DNA of 38,424 nt from DASTSN01 sp035549175. GTDB taxonomy: Bacteria > Bacteroidota > Bacteroidia > Chitinophagales > Chitinophagaceae. The stretch's first letter is position 1. The number at the start of each line of letters is the position of its first letter. A program made the position numbers and the translations under genes. The notes beneath the pieces are model-generated. The model searched no databases, had not been told where the DNA came from, and saw nothing but the letters and a program-made list of their open reading frames with translations. The stretch covers positions 1 through 38,424 of the forward strand of contig DASZRL010000033.1 of assembly GCA_035549175.1 (NCBI GenBank). The letters run 5' to 3'. Positions 15,192 through 24,318 of the stretch are shown one piece after another.

Positions 15192-16088
15192 TCACTTTCG
15201 GGCTACATAAATCAGGGAACTGCAGTACTGCCTGTTCCTGAGGGCGTGCAGATTGGACCGCAGGCCTGTCCAACAGGCGCGTATCCACCCCAGCCGGTCC
15301 CCCCGGTACCGGCTGCTGAGCAGGCTGATATAAAAGCTGTCAAACCACATGGGCATCATGCCCGCCAGGGTAAACCCGTGCGCCTTCAGCAATTGTTCCA
15401 TTGCCCCCGGGCTGAAATGATACAGGTGCCGCGGCACATCATACCCGGCCCAGCAGGATCCGTAGACACCGGCATCCAGGCACTGGTAATTCGGAACCGC
15501 AATTACCAGAACCCCCTCCCGTTTTAATACCCGGCCCAGCCCGCGCAGGCAGCCTTTCAGATCGTGAACATGTTCCAGCACATGCCAGAGTGTAACGGCG
15601 TCCTGGCTGCCATCGGGAAGGCTGTTTAACGCGGCAGGCTCCTGCAGGGCAAGCCCGTATAATTCCGCGGCCCGCCGGCGGGCTCCGGGGTCAGGTTCCA
15701 GCCCGGAAATCTGCCACCCGTGCTGTTCCATCGCATGGAGAAAGGCCCCGGTTCCACTACCGTAGTCCAGCAGGCTGCCCTGCCGCCGACCGGTAAGACG
15801 CGTTACCAAACGGCGCTTCTGAATCAGGGACCGCCTGCGGACCAACTGGTAGGCTGCATTTACCAGGCCTTTGGAGGTGTCGCTGTGCGATATATAATCC
15901 TCCGACTGGTAATACCGACCGATTTCCTCCTGGCCCGGAACATCCTGGGTGATCCGCAGCCCGCATTGCCCGCATTCCAGGATCCAAAACGTTTCACCGG
16001 AAACAGTAAAATCCCTGACGCGGACTACCTCCCGCAGGTCGGAGGACGAACAAATGGGGCATTGCTGATAATGGACCATGGTAGACAT
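15192..16088 (-). CDS. Class I SAM-dependent methyltransferase with N-terminal zinc-ribbon-like segment
   Basis: The 298-aa protein begins with two CxxC pairs (CPIC and CGQC), a zinc-ribbon-like module common in methyltransferases that act on sugars or small molecules. The core shows the SAM motif I LLDYGSGTGAFL, an acidic GLEPDP strand end, and the post-I region DAVTLWHVLEHVHD, followed by VPNYQCLDAG and DVPRHLYHFSP. This architecture (Methyltransf_23-type) is frequent among unassigned enzymes. I choose ATG 16088; ATG 16079 is equally plausible, while TTG 16121 is unlikely. The acceptor is unknown. It follows the HU-CCDC81 protein gene by 68 nt. Confidence 0.85.
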   Translation of the reverse strand: MSTMVHYQQCPICSSSDLREVVRVRDFTVSGETFWILECGQCGLRITQDVPGQEEIGRYYQSEDYISHSDTSKGLVNAAYQLVRRRSLIQKRRLVTRLTGRRQGSLLDYGSGTGAFLHAMEQHGWQISGLEPDPGARRRAAELYGLALQEPAALNSLPDGSQDAVTLWHVLEHVHDLKGCLRGLGRVLKREGVLVIAVPNYQCLDAGVYGSCWAGYDVPRHLYHFSPGAMEQLLKAHGFTLAGMMPMWFDSFYISLLSSRYRGDRLGWIRACWTGLRSNLHALRNRQYCSSLIYVARK

Positions 16089-16156
16089 GCGGATAAATGG
16101 CTTTGTACGGGAAGGGGGCAAAATACAATGAAAACCCCAATCAGCTGTGTGCTGGA

Positions 16157-16801
16157 TCAGGGGATCAACTGATAGGAAGGAGTCTCTGTCTTCGGGGTAA
16201 TCGGGATCTGCCTGCCCACAGAGCCGGGTTTCAGGCCGTGCTCTGACAGGTACCAGCCGGTGAACAGCAGGGCCAGTATCCCCAGGGTGAGCCCGATGTC
16301 AAGCAGGTAGGACCGCCCCGAAGGCTCCGTATGCAGGATATCCAGGACCTGGGCAGAGCTTAGTTCCTGGTCGCCCACCAGGATACTGTGTTCAGCCGTT
16401 TCGTGGATGACCCTTCCAGCCGGGATTTCGCCCAAGGGTAGGGCCCGTTCCGTATAAGGCTCAAACCGGTAAGAGGAAGGCAGGACCTTTTCCAGTACGC
16501 CGACCCCCTTCCAGGCCAGGGGATGCCCGGGCTTCAGGTCGGCCTTAAGCGTATTCAGGAAACGGTGAAAGGCATCCCCGGCCTCATCTTCCCCGGTACC
16601 CAGGCGACCGGCCAGCCATTTCAGAAAAGAGGCAGGGACCTGGTCAGCCTGCTGGCTCCATTGCCAATCCCAGCCGGGAGGCGCAAGGCTTTTGCCTCCG
16701 ATATCCAGTACCGCCGGCCTGGGTTGGAGGCGAAGGGTACCCAACCCGGGCAAAACCAGGCTTCGGTGCAGTACCAGGTATTCCTGAAGAACGGAAAGCA
16801 T
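16157..16801 (-). CDS. CCDC81-type HU domain membrane protein
   Basis: This 214-aa protein starts MLSVLQEYLVLHRSLVLPGLGTLRLQ and resembles the bacterial HU-CCDC81 proteins, in which two HU-like domains precede a membrane helix. The hydrophobic segment is ~166-186 (LLDIGLTLGILALLFTGWYL). The C-terminal tail (SEHGLKPG...QLIP) is short and lacks the SPOR peptidoglycan-binding domain present in many relatives. The HU-like part would then be cytoplasmic. Start ATG 16801 (a TTG at 16810 is less likely). Its ATG lies 5 nt past the stop of the barrel gene, which indicates a transcriptional unit. Family assignment is by resemblance and moderate. Confidence 0.65.
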   Translation of the reverse strand: MLSVLQEYLVLHRSLVLPGLGTLRLQPRPAVLDIGGKSLAPPGWDWQWSQQADQVPASFLKWLAGRLGTGEDEAGDAFHRFLNTLKADLKPGHPLAWKGVGVLEKVLPSSYRFEPYTERALPLGEIPAGRVIHETAEHSILVGDQELSSAQVLDILHTEPSGRSYLLDIGLTLGILALLFTGWYLSEHGLKPGSVGRQIPITPKTETPSYQLIP

Positions 16802-16806
16802 AGGCG

Positions 16807-18459
16807 TCAATTCTTTTGAGCGAAGGAGAAAACGACTCCTCCCACGAAGTTAAAGCCATATACGGGATACTGGTTCCAAAGCTGGTACTCCTTGTTGAAA
16901 ATATTATTGAACTGGGTCCAGAGATTCAGATTTTTGGAGATACGAAATTCAACCCCGGCATTCATATCCAGGGATCCGGCCAGCCGGTCGTTCCCGCCAT
17001 CTTTTTTAAGGTAACGGGGACCCTGCCACATAAACAGGTCTGAGGTTAACCATAGGTCCTTCATAACCTGCAGGCGCAGCGCCGCTTTGACCTCCAGGGG
17101 AATAAGCCCCCAGGCTTTGGGGTTATCTTTCAGGTCCGTATATTCATTCAGGTTGATGCTAGCTATCAGGGAGAGTTTCTCCTGCTGGGTATACCCGATC
17201 TGGCCGTTCAGGTTCAGGACGTGCATCTGTGATTCGTTTACGTACCGGAACGACTTCCCGCTGGCGGTATCATTGACAAACAGGGGCTGATTGGCAATCT
17301 TGTTGAACCCCACTTTGGCACTATAGGTAAAATGATCCAGTACGGAGCCTTTAAATCCGGCATAGCGCTCCTCGATATGGGAATTCTTTAAATCCTCAGG
17401 CAACCAGAGCCAGGGGTTCAGGGAGGCCAGGTACTGGTAGGAAGTTTTGCGCAGGTACCCGGTCCAGCCGGCCTGGAAGGTAAACCGCTGGTCAGCGGTG
17501 CTGATTTCCGCGGTAATATTGGGGAACAACTTGAAGTCCTGGTTATCCCACGAAGGCCGAATGCCCGCCTGCAGGTTCAGGTTGGGCGTCTTGAACCGGA
17601 ATGCGGGCGAGATGTAATACATCGTATTATTAATGGCCGACTGGTTATGCGGAGACAGGCGCGTAAGGTCGAAGGTGACTCCCAGGTCCGCTTCAAAGGT
17701 TTTACCCACGGACTTACTCATGGGCAGATTGACATAGGTGTTGCTTTCATTATTTTTCAGGTTGTCACCGAAAACGTCAATTTTCACTTCAGGAGCATAG
17801 GAAATCCCATAGGTAGTCTGGTGCAGGTTATGCATGCTGAGGCGGCCGGAGAAGGTCTGGAATCGCTGGCGAAGGGAATCCTTGGGAAACACCAGAGAAT
17901 CCGGTTGAAACCCATATTTGTAGGTCTGGTCCTGCTTCATGCCCAGGCTGGCGTCCCATTCGAGGTTTTTGGTGGTTTGAATGAACCCGTCCAGGGTGAC
18001 CCGCGTCTGGCTGAACTGCTGGTAGGGACGTTTCCCCTCCGAAGAAACGTGCCTGGCATAAATATTCAGCCCGTTTGACTTCCCATCCCCGAAGGAAATG
18101 CCCGTCTGCAGGAAAGGCGTCTTCAGGCTGCCGAGTCCCGCCTTGATATAGCTGGTATTATCCCAGCGCCCCCCCGAATCAATCTGAAGCGCCAGGGGCT
18201 TTAGCGTACCGGGCTGGTAGGCAAAGAGAAGGTTTTGATTGGGTATATCATAACTGAGGCGGGGCCTGCTGCTGTCTGCCGTAGGCGGGGACGCGGTGAA
18301 ATTGATTTTGGCCGATTCGCGCAGGACCGGCTTGAAGGTCGAGGTGATATTAACCGAGCGCTTGCGGGTGGTATCCTGGGCATGCCCGGGCACCTTCCCA
18401 AACAACAGGACCATGCTGGCCAACACCCATTGAAAAATTCGGAACTTCCTTGCTTTCAT
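16807..18459 (-). CDS. Outer-membrane beta-barrel protein (TonB-receptor-like barrel without plug)
   Basis: The 550-aa protein has a signal peptide (FQWVLASMVLLFGKVPGHA, cleavage before Q28), a short disordered N-terminal region (~30-90, with VNITSTFKPVLRESAKINF) and then ~20 amphipathic beta-strands, ending in a C-terminal aromatic-rich strand (GFNFVGGVVFSFAQKN) typical of BAM-dependent barrels. There is no TonB box or plug domain. The strand NLNLWTQFNNIFNKEYQLWNQYPV resembles the last strands of TonB-dependent receptors. It is sandwiched between the TPR gene (59 nt upstream) and the HU-CCDC81 gene (5 nt downstream), so the three may build one envelope complex. Substrate unknown. Confidence 0.82.
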   Translation of the reverse strand: MKARKFRIFQWVLASMVLLFGKVPGHAQDTTRKRSVNITSTFKPVLRESAKINFTASPPTADSSRPRLSYDIPNQNLLFAYQPGTLKPLALQIDSGGRWDNTSYIKAGLGSLKTPFLQTGISFGDGKSNGLNIYARHVSSEGKRPYQQFSQTRVTLDGFIQTTKNLEWDASLGMKQDQTYKYGFQPDSLVFPKDSLRQRFQTFSGRLSMHNLHQTTYGISYAPEVKIDVFGDNLKNNESNTYVNLPMSKSVGKTFEADLGVTFDLTRLSPHNQSAINNTMYYISPAFRFKTPNLNLQAGIRPSWDNQDFKLFPNITAEISTADQRFTFQAGWTGYLRKTSYQYLASLNPWLWLPEDLKNSHIEERYAGFKGSVLDHFTYSAKVGFNKIANQPLFVNDTASGKSFRYVNESQMHVLNLNGQIGYTQQEKLSLIASINLNEYTDLKDNPKAWGLIPLEVKAALRLQVMKDLWLTSDLFMWQGPRYLKKDGGNDRLAGSLDMNAGVEFRISKNLNLWTQFNNIFNKEYQLWNQYPVYGFNFVGGVVFSFAQKN

Positions 18460-18518
18460 TAGTTATTGTTTGAAACCCGGATTGATTCAATTTGTTTACG
18501 GATGGGACAGGTACACCG

Positions 18519-21500
18519 TTATCCCCCGACCTTGCTGGATTTGCTTTCCTCGGCTATCACCTGGCTCAGCTTGGTCTGGGCCTCGGTTTTCAGATCGGTG
18601 TTAATGCTGTTGTCCACAATACTCTGGAAGGTCGCCTTGGCATTGAAATAATCCTTCTCCTTAAAATAGATATCGCCCAGCAGAAGGTAGGCCTTGGTTA
18701 CCCAGAAGTCATAGGATCCTGACTTATTGATCACCTCAAAGGCCGCCTTTTCCGCCTCATTCAGCTTGTCGATGGCAAACCAGCAATGGGCTATCTCGTA
18801 GCGGGCCTCGGCCGCCAGCGCCGCCTTGTTGAGCATGACCACCGTTTTGAAATTGGCGATAGCCAGGTCGTATTGGGCTCCCACCTGGTAGGACTTGGCA
18901 ATGGCCATATTGGCCAGGGATTTGTCATCGGTGCTGCTTCCCTTTTCGTTAAGGAGGTCCTTGGCATTGGCTACGGCCTTTTCCCATTCCTGCAACTGGT
19001 ACTGACAACGCAGAAGCCCCCGCATGGCCTCCAGGCGGTTTTCCTGGCTGGCTGTAATCTGTTTTAACTGGGTGAAATAACCTTCCGCCTTGGCATAGTC
19101 CTTTGCCTCAAAGAAACTGATGCGGGCGGCAGCCAGTACGGCGCGCTCCGCGTACACATTGGGTGCCCGGGAGGCGACGGCTTCATACCCGGTCAGGGCA
19201 TTATTCCAGTCTTTCCGGGAGTTATAGATTTCTGCCATGTAAAAGTTGGCATCCAGCGTATTGGCGCCATTCGGGAACCGCTTGAGATAATCCCCGAACG
19301 CCGTCAGGGCGGCAGACGTGTTGCCGCTTTCATACTGGTTTTCGGCCGCGGCATAAGTCAGCGAATCTTCGGAATCCACCGACAGGGGGCGGCCGGCCTG
19401 CCGCATATAGTCAGCGTATTCGCTGGTTTTGGCCTCCTCCAGGTAGATATTCTTGATGCTGGAAAGGGCATCGTCCGCCTCCGGGGAGTTGGGAAACTGA
19501 CTGACCAGGGTTTTGTAAGCCTGGAGCGCCTGGTCATTATTGTTCAGGTTGTAGTAAACAATCCCCAGCTTCAGGTAGGCCCTGGGCCTGAGATTGGTGT
19601 TTTCCGTTGTCCGGATGACATTATTCAGGTAAGGGATTGCCTCGGCAAAGTGTTCGTCAGCCAGGTACGCATTGGCAATCTCCATATTGGCATCATCCAC
19701 CAGGGAGGAGGAAGGGAATTTCCGGGTCATGGTGGTGAGCAAAGTAATCTTGTCCCGGGGACTGCGTATCCCGCTGATCATCGCATTCTGGAAGGTGGCA
19801 TAATCCTCGGCGGGCCAGCTAAGCCGGATCACATTTTCATACATACTCCTGGCGCGGGCATAATCCCGGTTCATAAAATAACAATCGGCGCTGCGCAGGT
19901 AGGCATCCTGCAGGAGCGGTTCGGTGTTCAGGGCCGGCGTTCTGACCACCTGCTCGAAAAAGGTCAGGGCCACCGGGTAATTTTCCTTGCGAAAGTAACA
20001 GTAACCCAGGTTATACCTGACATCCAGGGAATTGGCTTCCCCGCTGGACGGCGCTCCGCCAGCCAGGTAGGCATTATAGAACCGGATGGCATCATCCAGC
20101 CGGTTGGCCCGGTAGGCCAGTTCTCCCTTCCAGAAGTTGATATAAGGAAGTACCAACCCGTTATTGGGATCCTTGAGCGCTTTGTCCAGCAGGGCCTCCG
20201 CATCCTGCAACCGGCCGTCATTAATCAACTCCGTTGCGCGCCCGTACAGTATCCGGGGATAGAGCCGCCGGGCATTGGGAGTCGGGCTTTGCATGCCATC
20301 CAGCAGGGCAAGCGCATCCTTGTAATTATTCGTATTGGCCAGTACGGCAACCAGTAAATCCCTGGCTTCATCGGCATAGGCGGAACCGGGATAACTGGCC
20401 AGGAAGGACCGCAGACTGTTCAGGGCCTCGTCCTGGTACCCCAGTTCGTAGGATAATTTGGCATAATTATACCGCGAGACCTCCCGCAGGAAGGCGTTAC
20501 TGCTATTGGAGGCGCAAAACAGGAAGGCGTTCCGGGCATTGGCTTTCTGGCCAACCCGGAGGTAGGCGTCGCCCAGCAGGTACATGGCATGTTGGCTGAG
20601 GGTGTCCTCCTTGCCACTCAGTTGTTTGAACCCCTCGATCGCCCGGGTAAGCTGACCCGCCTGGTAATAGCAGTACGACAGCTCATACAGATCTTCCCGC
20701 CGGACCTTATCCGACTTGTTTACGTAGGCCTCCAGGTAGGGCAGCGCCTTGTCATATTCCTTTCGCTCGAAATAGGCATGACCCAGCAGTTGCTTCATCT
20801 CCACATCATAAAACTGCGCTTTGCCGCTCTTCACCTTCTGTTCGGCATAGGATAGCGCCTGCTGCTTTTTCCCCTGTATATAGTAGATCTGTGCAATGTA
20901 ATAGGGAACAATCCCGGAGTAGGCCGGTTCATTTTCCACGACCTGAAAACTCTGGAGTGCGGAGGCATAATCCCGGTCCCGGAAGGCCAGGAACCCGTAA
21001 TAATAATTGGCATCCACATAATTGGGATCGTCCCTGATCTGGCGGATGGTGTTGAACAGGGGTTTTGCCTGGTTAAATCGCTGCAATGTAAAATAGCAGT
21101 ACCCCTGGTGAAATTTCATATCGGCGATCTCCCGGTTACTCAGGTTGCTGATACCGGCCTGCTCATACAACTGTATCGCGCTGCCAAAATCCTTTTTCCG
21201 GTAATAGAATTCGGCCAGGTGAAAACTCATTTGCTGGGTGCGCGGCGTGTTCTTCTCCAGGTCGATAAACTGGCGGGCCATTTCCTCAGCGCGGCCTTCA
21301 TTCTGCTTCAGGGCGCAGACGGTGGTGTAGTAATCCACTTCCTGGCTTATGACCGGATTATTGGCCCGGTCGGTTTCCCGGATTCCCTGCTGCAGTTCCT
21401 TGAATAAAGGATAAGCCAGGCTGTATTGTTCCTTCTGAAAGTATTCTTTCGCTTCCTTGAATCGTTCATCGGGATCGGAGTAAAAACGGGTCTGTTGGGC

Positions 21501-21554
21501 AACCGCAGAGATACAGAAAAGGCATGCCAGGAGAACTAAGCTTTGATTCTTCAT
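18519..21554 (-). CDS. Large exported TPR repeat protein
   Basis: The 1011-aa protein has a signal peptide (MKNQSLVLLACLFCISAVA, cleavage before Q20) and then tandem tetratricopeptide-like helical pairs across nearly the whole length, e.g. YYYGFLAFRDRDYASALQSF, ALPYLEAYV, AGQLTRAIEGFKQL, GYCYFRKENYPVALTFFEQV, AYLKLGIVYYNLNNNDQALQ. It should form a long periplasmic or outer-membrane-associated superhelix acting as a scaffold. No lipobox is present. It is transcribed just ahead of the outer-membrane barrel gene (59 nt), and exported TPR/barrel pairs of this kind recur in Bacteroidota by my recollection. A specific role is not known to me. Confidence 0.88.
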   Translation of the reverse strand: MKNQSLVLLACLFCISAVAQQTRFYSDPDERFKEAKEYFQKEQYSLAYPLFKELQQGIRETDRANNPVISQEVDYYTTVCALKQNEGRAEEMARQFIDLEKNTPRTQQMSFHLAEFYYRKKDFGSAIQLYEQAGISNLSNREIADMKFHQGYCYFTLQRFNQAKPLFNTIRQIRDDPNYVDANYYYGFLAFRDRDYASALQSFQVVENEPAYSGIVPYYIAQIYYIQGKKQQALSYAEQKVKSGKAQFYDVEMKQLLGHAYFERKEYDKALPYLEAYVNKSDKVRREDLYELSYCYYQAGQLTRAIEGFKQLSGKEDTLSQHAMYLLGDAYLRVGQKANARNAFLFCASNSSNAFLREVSRYNYAKLSYELGYQDEALNSLRSFLASYPGSAYADEARDLLVAVLANTNNYKDALALLDGMQSPTPNARRLYPRILYGRATELINDGRLQDAEALLDKALKDPNNGLVLPYINFWKGELAYRANRLDDAIRFYNAYLAGGAPSSGEANSLDVRYNLGYCYFRKENYPVALTFFEQVVRTPALNTEPLLQDAYLRSADCYFMNRDYARARSMYENVIRLSWPAEDYATFQNAMISGIRSPRDKITLLTTMTRKFPSSSLVDDANMEIANAYLADEHFAEAIPYLNNVIRTTENTNLRPRAYLKLGIVYYNLNNNDQALQAYKTLVSQFPNSPEADDALSSIKNIYLEEAKTSEYADYMRQAGRPLSVDSEDSLTYAAAENQYESGNTSAALTAFGDYLKRFPNGANTLDANFYMAEIYNSRKDWNNALTGYEAVASRAPNVYAERAVLAAARISFFEAKDYAKAEGYFTQLKQITASQENRLEAMRGLLRCQYQLQEWEKAVANAKDLLNEKGSSTDDKSLANMAIAKSYQVGAQYDLAIANFKTVVMLNKAALAAEARYEIAHCWFAIDKLNEAEKAAFEVINKSGSYDFWVTKAYLLLGDIYFKEKDYFNAKATFQSIVDNSINTDLKTEAQTKLSQVIAEESKSSKVGG

Positions 21555-21748
21555 GTTGGGTGTCCTTTAACCGATGGTGGATTAACGTTGTAAATATTCG
21601 AATTATTTTAAGGTGCTCCAAACATCATTCCAAACAGGTGTGGATAAGTGGAAAGTATAAGGTTGTTTTAACATTTCCCTTCGTACGGTAGGGCTCCGCA
21701 GAATCCGGAATTGTTGCTTATCATTGCAGTGGAAAAACCAAAACCCAC

Positions 21749-22153
21749 ATGAAACGATTCTTCAGTATCTCGTATTCGGACAATGCCGTATCCTTTGCAG
21801 CCCTGGTCCTGAGACTGGCGATGGGAAGCATGATGCTGCCTTACGGATTCAGCAAACTGGTCAATTTCACCGTCCTTTCCCAAAAATTCTCCGACCCTTT
21901 TCATATCGGCCATACGTTGTCACTCTGCCTGGTGATCTTTGCTGAACTCCTGTGTCCCGCCCTGATCATTCTGGGGTTACTCACCCGGCTGGCCTGTATC
22001 CCGCTGGTGATCTCCCTGACGGTAGCCCTATCCATCGCCCATCACTGGCAGCTTTTTGGTGCGGGTGAACGCGCCGGACTGTTCCTGGCCGGTTTTCTGG
22101 CCATATTATGCATCGGTCCCGGCAAGCTCAGTTTAGACAGGATGGTCGGGTAG
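21749..22153 (+). CDS. DoxX family membrane protein
   Basis: This is a 134-aa protein with four membrane helices (~17-35, ~54-78, ~80-100, ~107-125) and the DoxX pattern: LRLAMGSMMLPYGFSKL near the start, ELLCPALIILGLLTRLACIPL in the middle. DoxX proteins are linked to redox and thiosulfate/quinone chemistry in some archaea and to DoxX-SseA-SodA complexes in actinobacteria, but the role here is unassigned. Start ATG 21749. It is divergent from the TPR gene (194 nt) and followed after 51 nt by the thioesterase gene. Confidence 0.85.
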   Translation: MKRFFSISYSDNAVSFAALVLRLAMGSMMLPYGFSKLVNFTVLSQKFSDPFHIGHTLSLCLVIFAELLCPALIILGLLTRLACIPLVISLTVALSIAHHWQLFGAGERAGLFLAGFLAILCIGPGKLSLDRMVG

Positions 22154-22204
22154 CCCTACCCCCATACCCAGGGCACCTGCCGGGCAAACTCAATTCAAAC
22201 CGCC

Positions 22205-22615
22205 ATGTTTATTTCCGAGACCAAAATCCGGGTGCGCTATGCAGAAACCGACCAGATGGGCGTGGTTTACCATAGTCATTATTTCCCCTATTTTGAAAGT
22301 GCCCGCGCCGAAGCAATCCGTCAATTGGGTCTTTCCTATGCGGATATGGAGCGCGATGGCGTGATCATGCCGGTAGTGGAGGTCCATGCGAGGTATCTCC
22401 GGCCCGCACGGTACGATGAACTGCTGACCATCCGCACCTCGCTCCGGGAATTGCCCTCGCATCACAAAATCGACTTCCACCATGAAGTGATCAATGAGGC
22501 AGGCGAGGTACTGGTTACGGGACAGGTTGTCCTGTATTTTCTGGATGGCGTCACCAGGAAACGGCGCGCCATGCCGGATGCGCTCCGTGAAAAACTGCAA
22601 CCATATTTTACCTAA
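22205..22615 (+). CDS. Acyl-CoA thioesterase, YbgC-like hotdog fold
   Basis: The 136-aa protein has the 4-hydroxybenzoyl-CoA thioesterase signature RYAETDQMGVVYHSHYFPYFESAR, with the proposed catalytic D16 and neighbouring H23. It hydrolyses short acyl-CoA or acyl-ACP thioesters. Unlike the E. coli gene it is not beside tolQR. It ends 9 nt before the M50 protease gene, so the two are likely co-expressed. Confidence 0.9.
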   Translation: MFISETKIRVRYAETDQMGVVYHSHYFPYFESARAEAIRQLGLSYADMERDGVIMPVVEVHARYLRPARYDELLTIRTSLRELPSHHKIDFHHEVINEAGEVLVTGQVVLYFLDGVTRKRRAMPDALREKLQPYFT

Positions 22616-22624
22616 ATTTAACGG

Positions 22625-23638
22625 ATGGATCTGCCCCAGACCAATCACCAGGACGCCCCGGGAAACGATGCCCCCGCTCCCTCATTCGATCAGCCTGCCG
22701 TTCCGTATGGAAGTGAATACCCCATTCCTGCCAAACCCCAGCTGGAGGAGTCGCGCAGCAGCCGCAATGTCTGGATCAAATCAATAAGCAGCCTGGCCCT
22801 GTACCTGGTGGTCGGCTACCTCTTTTTTAACCGTGACTGGCTGCTGGTCCTCGTGCTTACCGGGGTGGTGGTATTTCATGAAATGGGGCACTTTCTGGCC
22901 ATGAAATTTTACCACTACAAGGAACTGGGGATTTTCTTTATCCCCTTGCTGGGTGCCTACGCATCCGGCAGCAAGCACGAAGTGTCCCAGAAACAATCGG
23001 CAATCATCCTGCTCGCCGGGCCTGTCCCCGGTATTCTGGCCGGTATCCTGGTCTACCTGATCAGCCAGCAGTCAGACAACTACCTGCTGGAACGGGTAGC
23101 CTGGATACTGGTATTCCTGAACCTGCTCAACCTGCTGCCGGTTTATCCCCTGGACGGGGGCCAACTGCTCAACCGGCTGTTCCTGAATGAAAGCCAGTTG
23201 GTAGGAACCCTGTTCATACTTATCTCCTGCGCCGTCATGGCCTGGTTTGCCTGGAGCATCCGCTTTTATCCGCTGCTTCTGTTTCCGGCCATGATGCTGG
23301 TACGCATGGTAAGTGACTGGCAGAATGACCGGCTAATCCGGCGGATTGAAGCCGAAGGGGTGGATCTCAATACGAGCTATGAGGATATTTCCGATGAACA
23401 GTACTGGGCGATACGCAGCGCCCTGATCCGCCACCACCCGGATCTCGCAGATATCCCTGCAGATCCCCCTTACCGCTACGCTGACCGGGAAGACAAGGTG
23501 GTGAGCACCATGCAAAGCCTGCTTCAGCGCACCCTGGTGATGGATCTTCCCCTGGCGGGGAAACTGCTGATCCTGCTGATCTGGGCAGCCTGCTTCGTAG
23601 TTCCCTTCTGGCTGGAAATCCCCCTGCGGATTTTCTGA
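22625..23638 (+). CDS. Site-2 protease (M50) membrane metalloprotease
   Basis: The 337-aa protein has several membrane helices, the zinc-binding HEMGH (H85, E86, H89) inside a hydrophobic helix, and the third ligand motif NLLPVYPLDGGQ (D177). It cleaves within the membrane, usually in regulated intramembrane proteolysis of anti-sigma factors or stress proteins. The cytoplasmic N-terminal ~50 residues are Pro-rich and low-complexity. The ~90-residue segment after the catalytic helices (RIEAEGVDLNTSYEDIS...) is a soluble insert before a last helix. No PDZ domain is present. Its stop abuts the stop of the convergent DUF6526 gene with no spacer. Confidence 0.88.
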   Translation: MDLPQTNHQDAPGNDAPAPSFDQPAVPYGSEYPIPAKPQLEESRSSRNVWIKSISSLALYLVVGYLFFNRDWLLVLVLTGVVVFHEMGHFLAMKFYHYKELGIFFIPLLGAYASGSKHEVSQKQSAIILLAGPVPGILAGILVYLISQQSDNYLLERVAWILVFLNLLNLLPVYPLDGGQLLNRLFLNESQLVGTLFILISCAVMAWFAWSIRFYPLLLFPAMMLVRMVSDWQNDRLIRRIEAEGVDLNTSYEDISDEQYWAIRSALIRHHPDLADIPADPPYRYADREDKVVSTMQSLLQRTLVMDLPLAGKLLILLIWAACFVVPFWLEIPLRIF

Positions 23639-24103
23639 TCAAATCCGGTGGCGGTCGGGGCGCCAATCCTTGATCAGCTCCTTGATGGTTTTGCTGCGGA
23701 GTCCTTTTTCCATCGCTTTTTGGGCCAGGTCCGGAAATTCCTCATCAGAGGCAAACCGCAAGGCGATAATCTGGCTCATCCGGAGTTTCCGGTCCAGTGG
23801 CTTTCCGGTCAGGATGAAATGCCGGAAGTTTTCCTCCGCCCGTATGGCGCGGTCCTGGGCCACCAGCGCAAATTTCCGGGCATACCAGAAAATGCTGCAC
23901 AGGATCAGTGACATGACGAGGATCAGCGAAGCGGAATACAGGTTTTCGCGGGAACTGCGAGCCAGGTTGATGACGCTCCCGATCACCACGGCCAGCAAGG
24001 CTCCCCCCGTAATAAAGTGCCACAGGGGAACATAACGGGCGTGGTTTGCATAGTGTTGTTTTCTCATACAGTTGGTTTGGTTGGTTCTGGTTTCCGGACT
24101 CAT
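23639..24103 (-). CDS. DUF6526 family membrane protein
   Basis: The 154-aa protein has two membrane helices (~28-46 WHFITGGALLAVVIGSVIN and ~57-75 SASLILVMSLILCSIFWYA) and a cytoplasmic C-terminal half with DRAIRAEENFRHF and LRMSQIIALRFASDEEFPDLA, which is the pattern of DUF6526 proteins of Bacteroidota. Function is unknown. ATGs exist at 24103 and 24067; the second gives MRKQHYANHARYVP, the usual beginning of this family, so the protein may be 12 residues shorter. Stop shares the TGATCA junction with the M50 gene. Confidence 0.8.
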   Translation of the reverse strand: MSPETRTNQTNCMRKQHYANHARYVPLWHFITGGALLAVVIGSVINLARSSRENLYSASLILVMSLILCSIFWYARKFALVAQDRAIRAEENFRHFILTGKPLDRKLRMSQIIALRFASDEEFPDLAQKAMEKGLRSKTIKELIKDWRPDRHRI

Positions 24104-24318
24104 GGAAACAGGCCGCAGCGTAAATGCGCATCGCAGTCGGCTACCGGCCCACTCCCGGATCCGGAAAATACCCGATCAGGCTACCAGCATGGCCGCGTTG
24201 ACCAGGCAGGATAGATAAAAATATGGTATTCCCGGAATGTCCCCCAAAATTCCCCTTAAATTCAGCTAGCCGCTTTACGCCGACCTAAGTAGTTTCCCTT
24301 AGCAGTCTGCCGATCCCT

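Noticed and set aside
19650..20357. 235-aa open frame on the plus strand
   Set aside because: Antisense to the TPR gene; hydrophobic and Gly/Ile-rich in the manner of complementary-strand translation.
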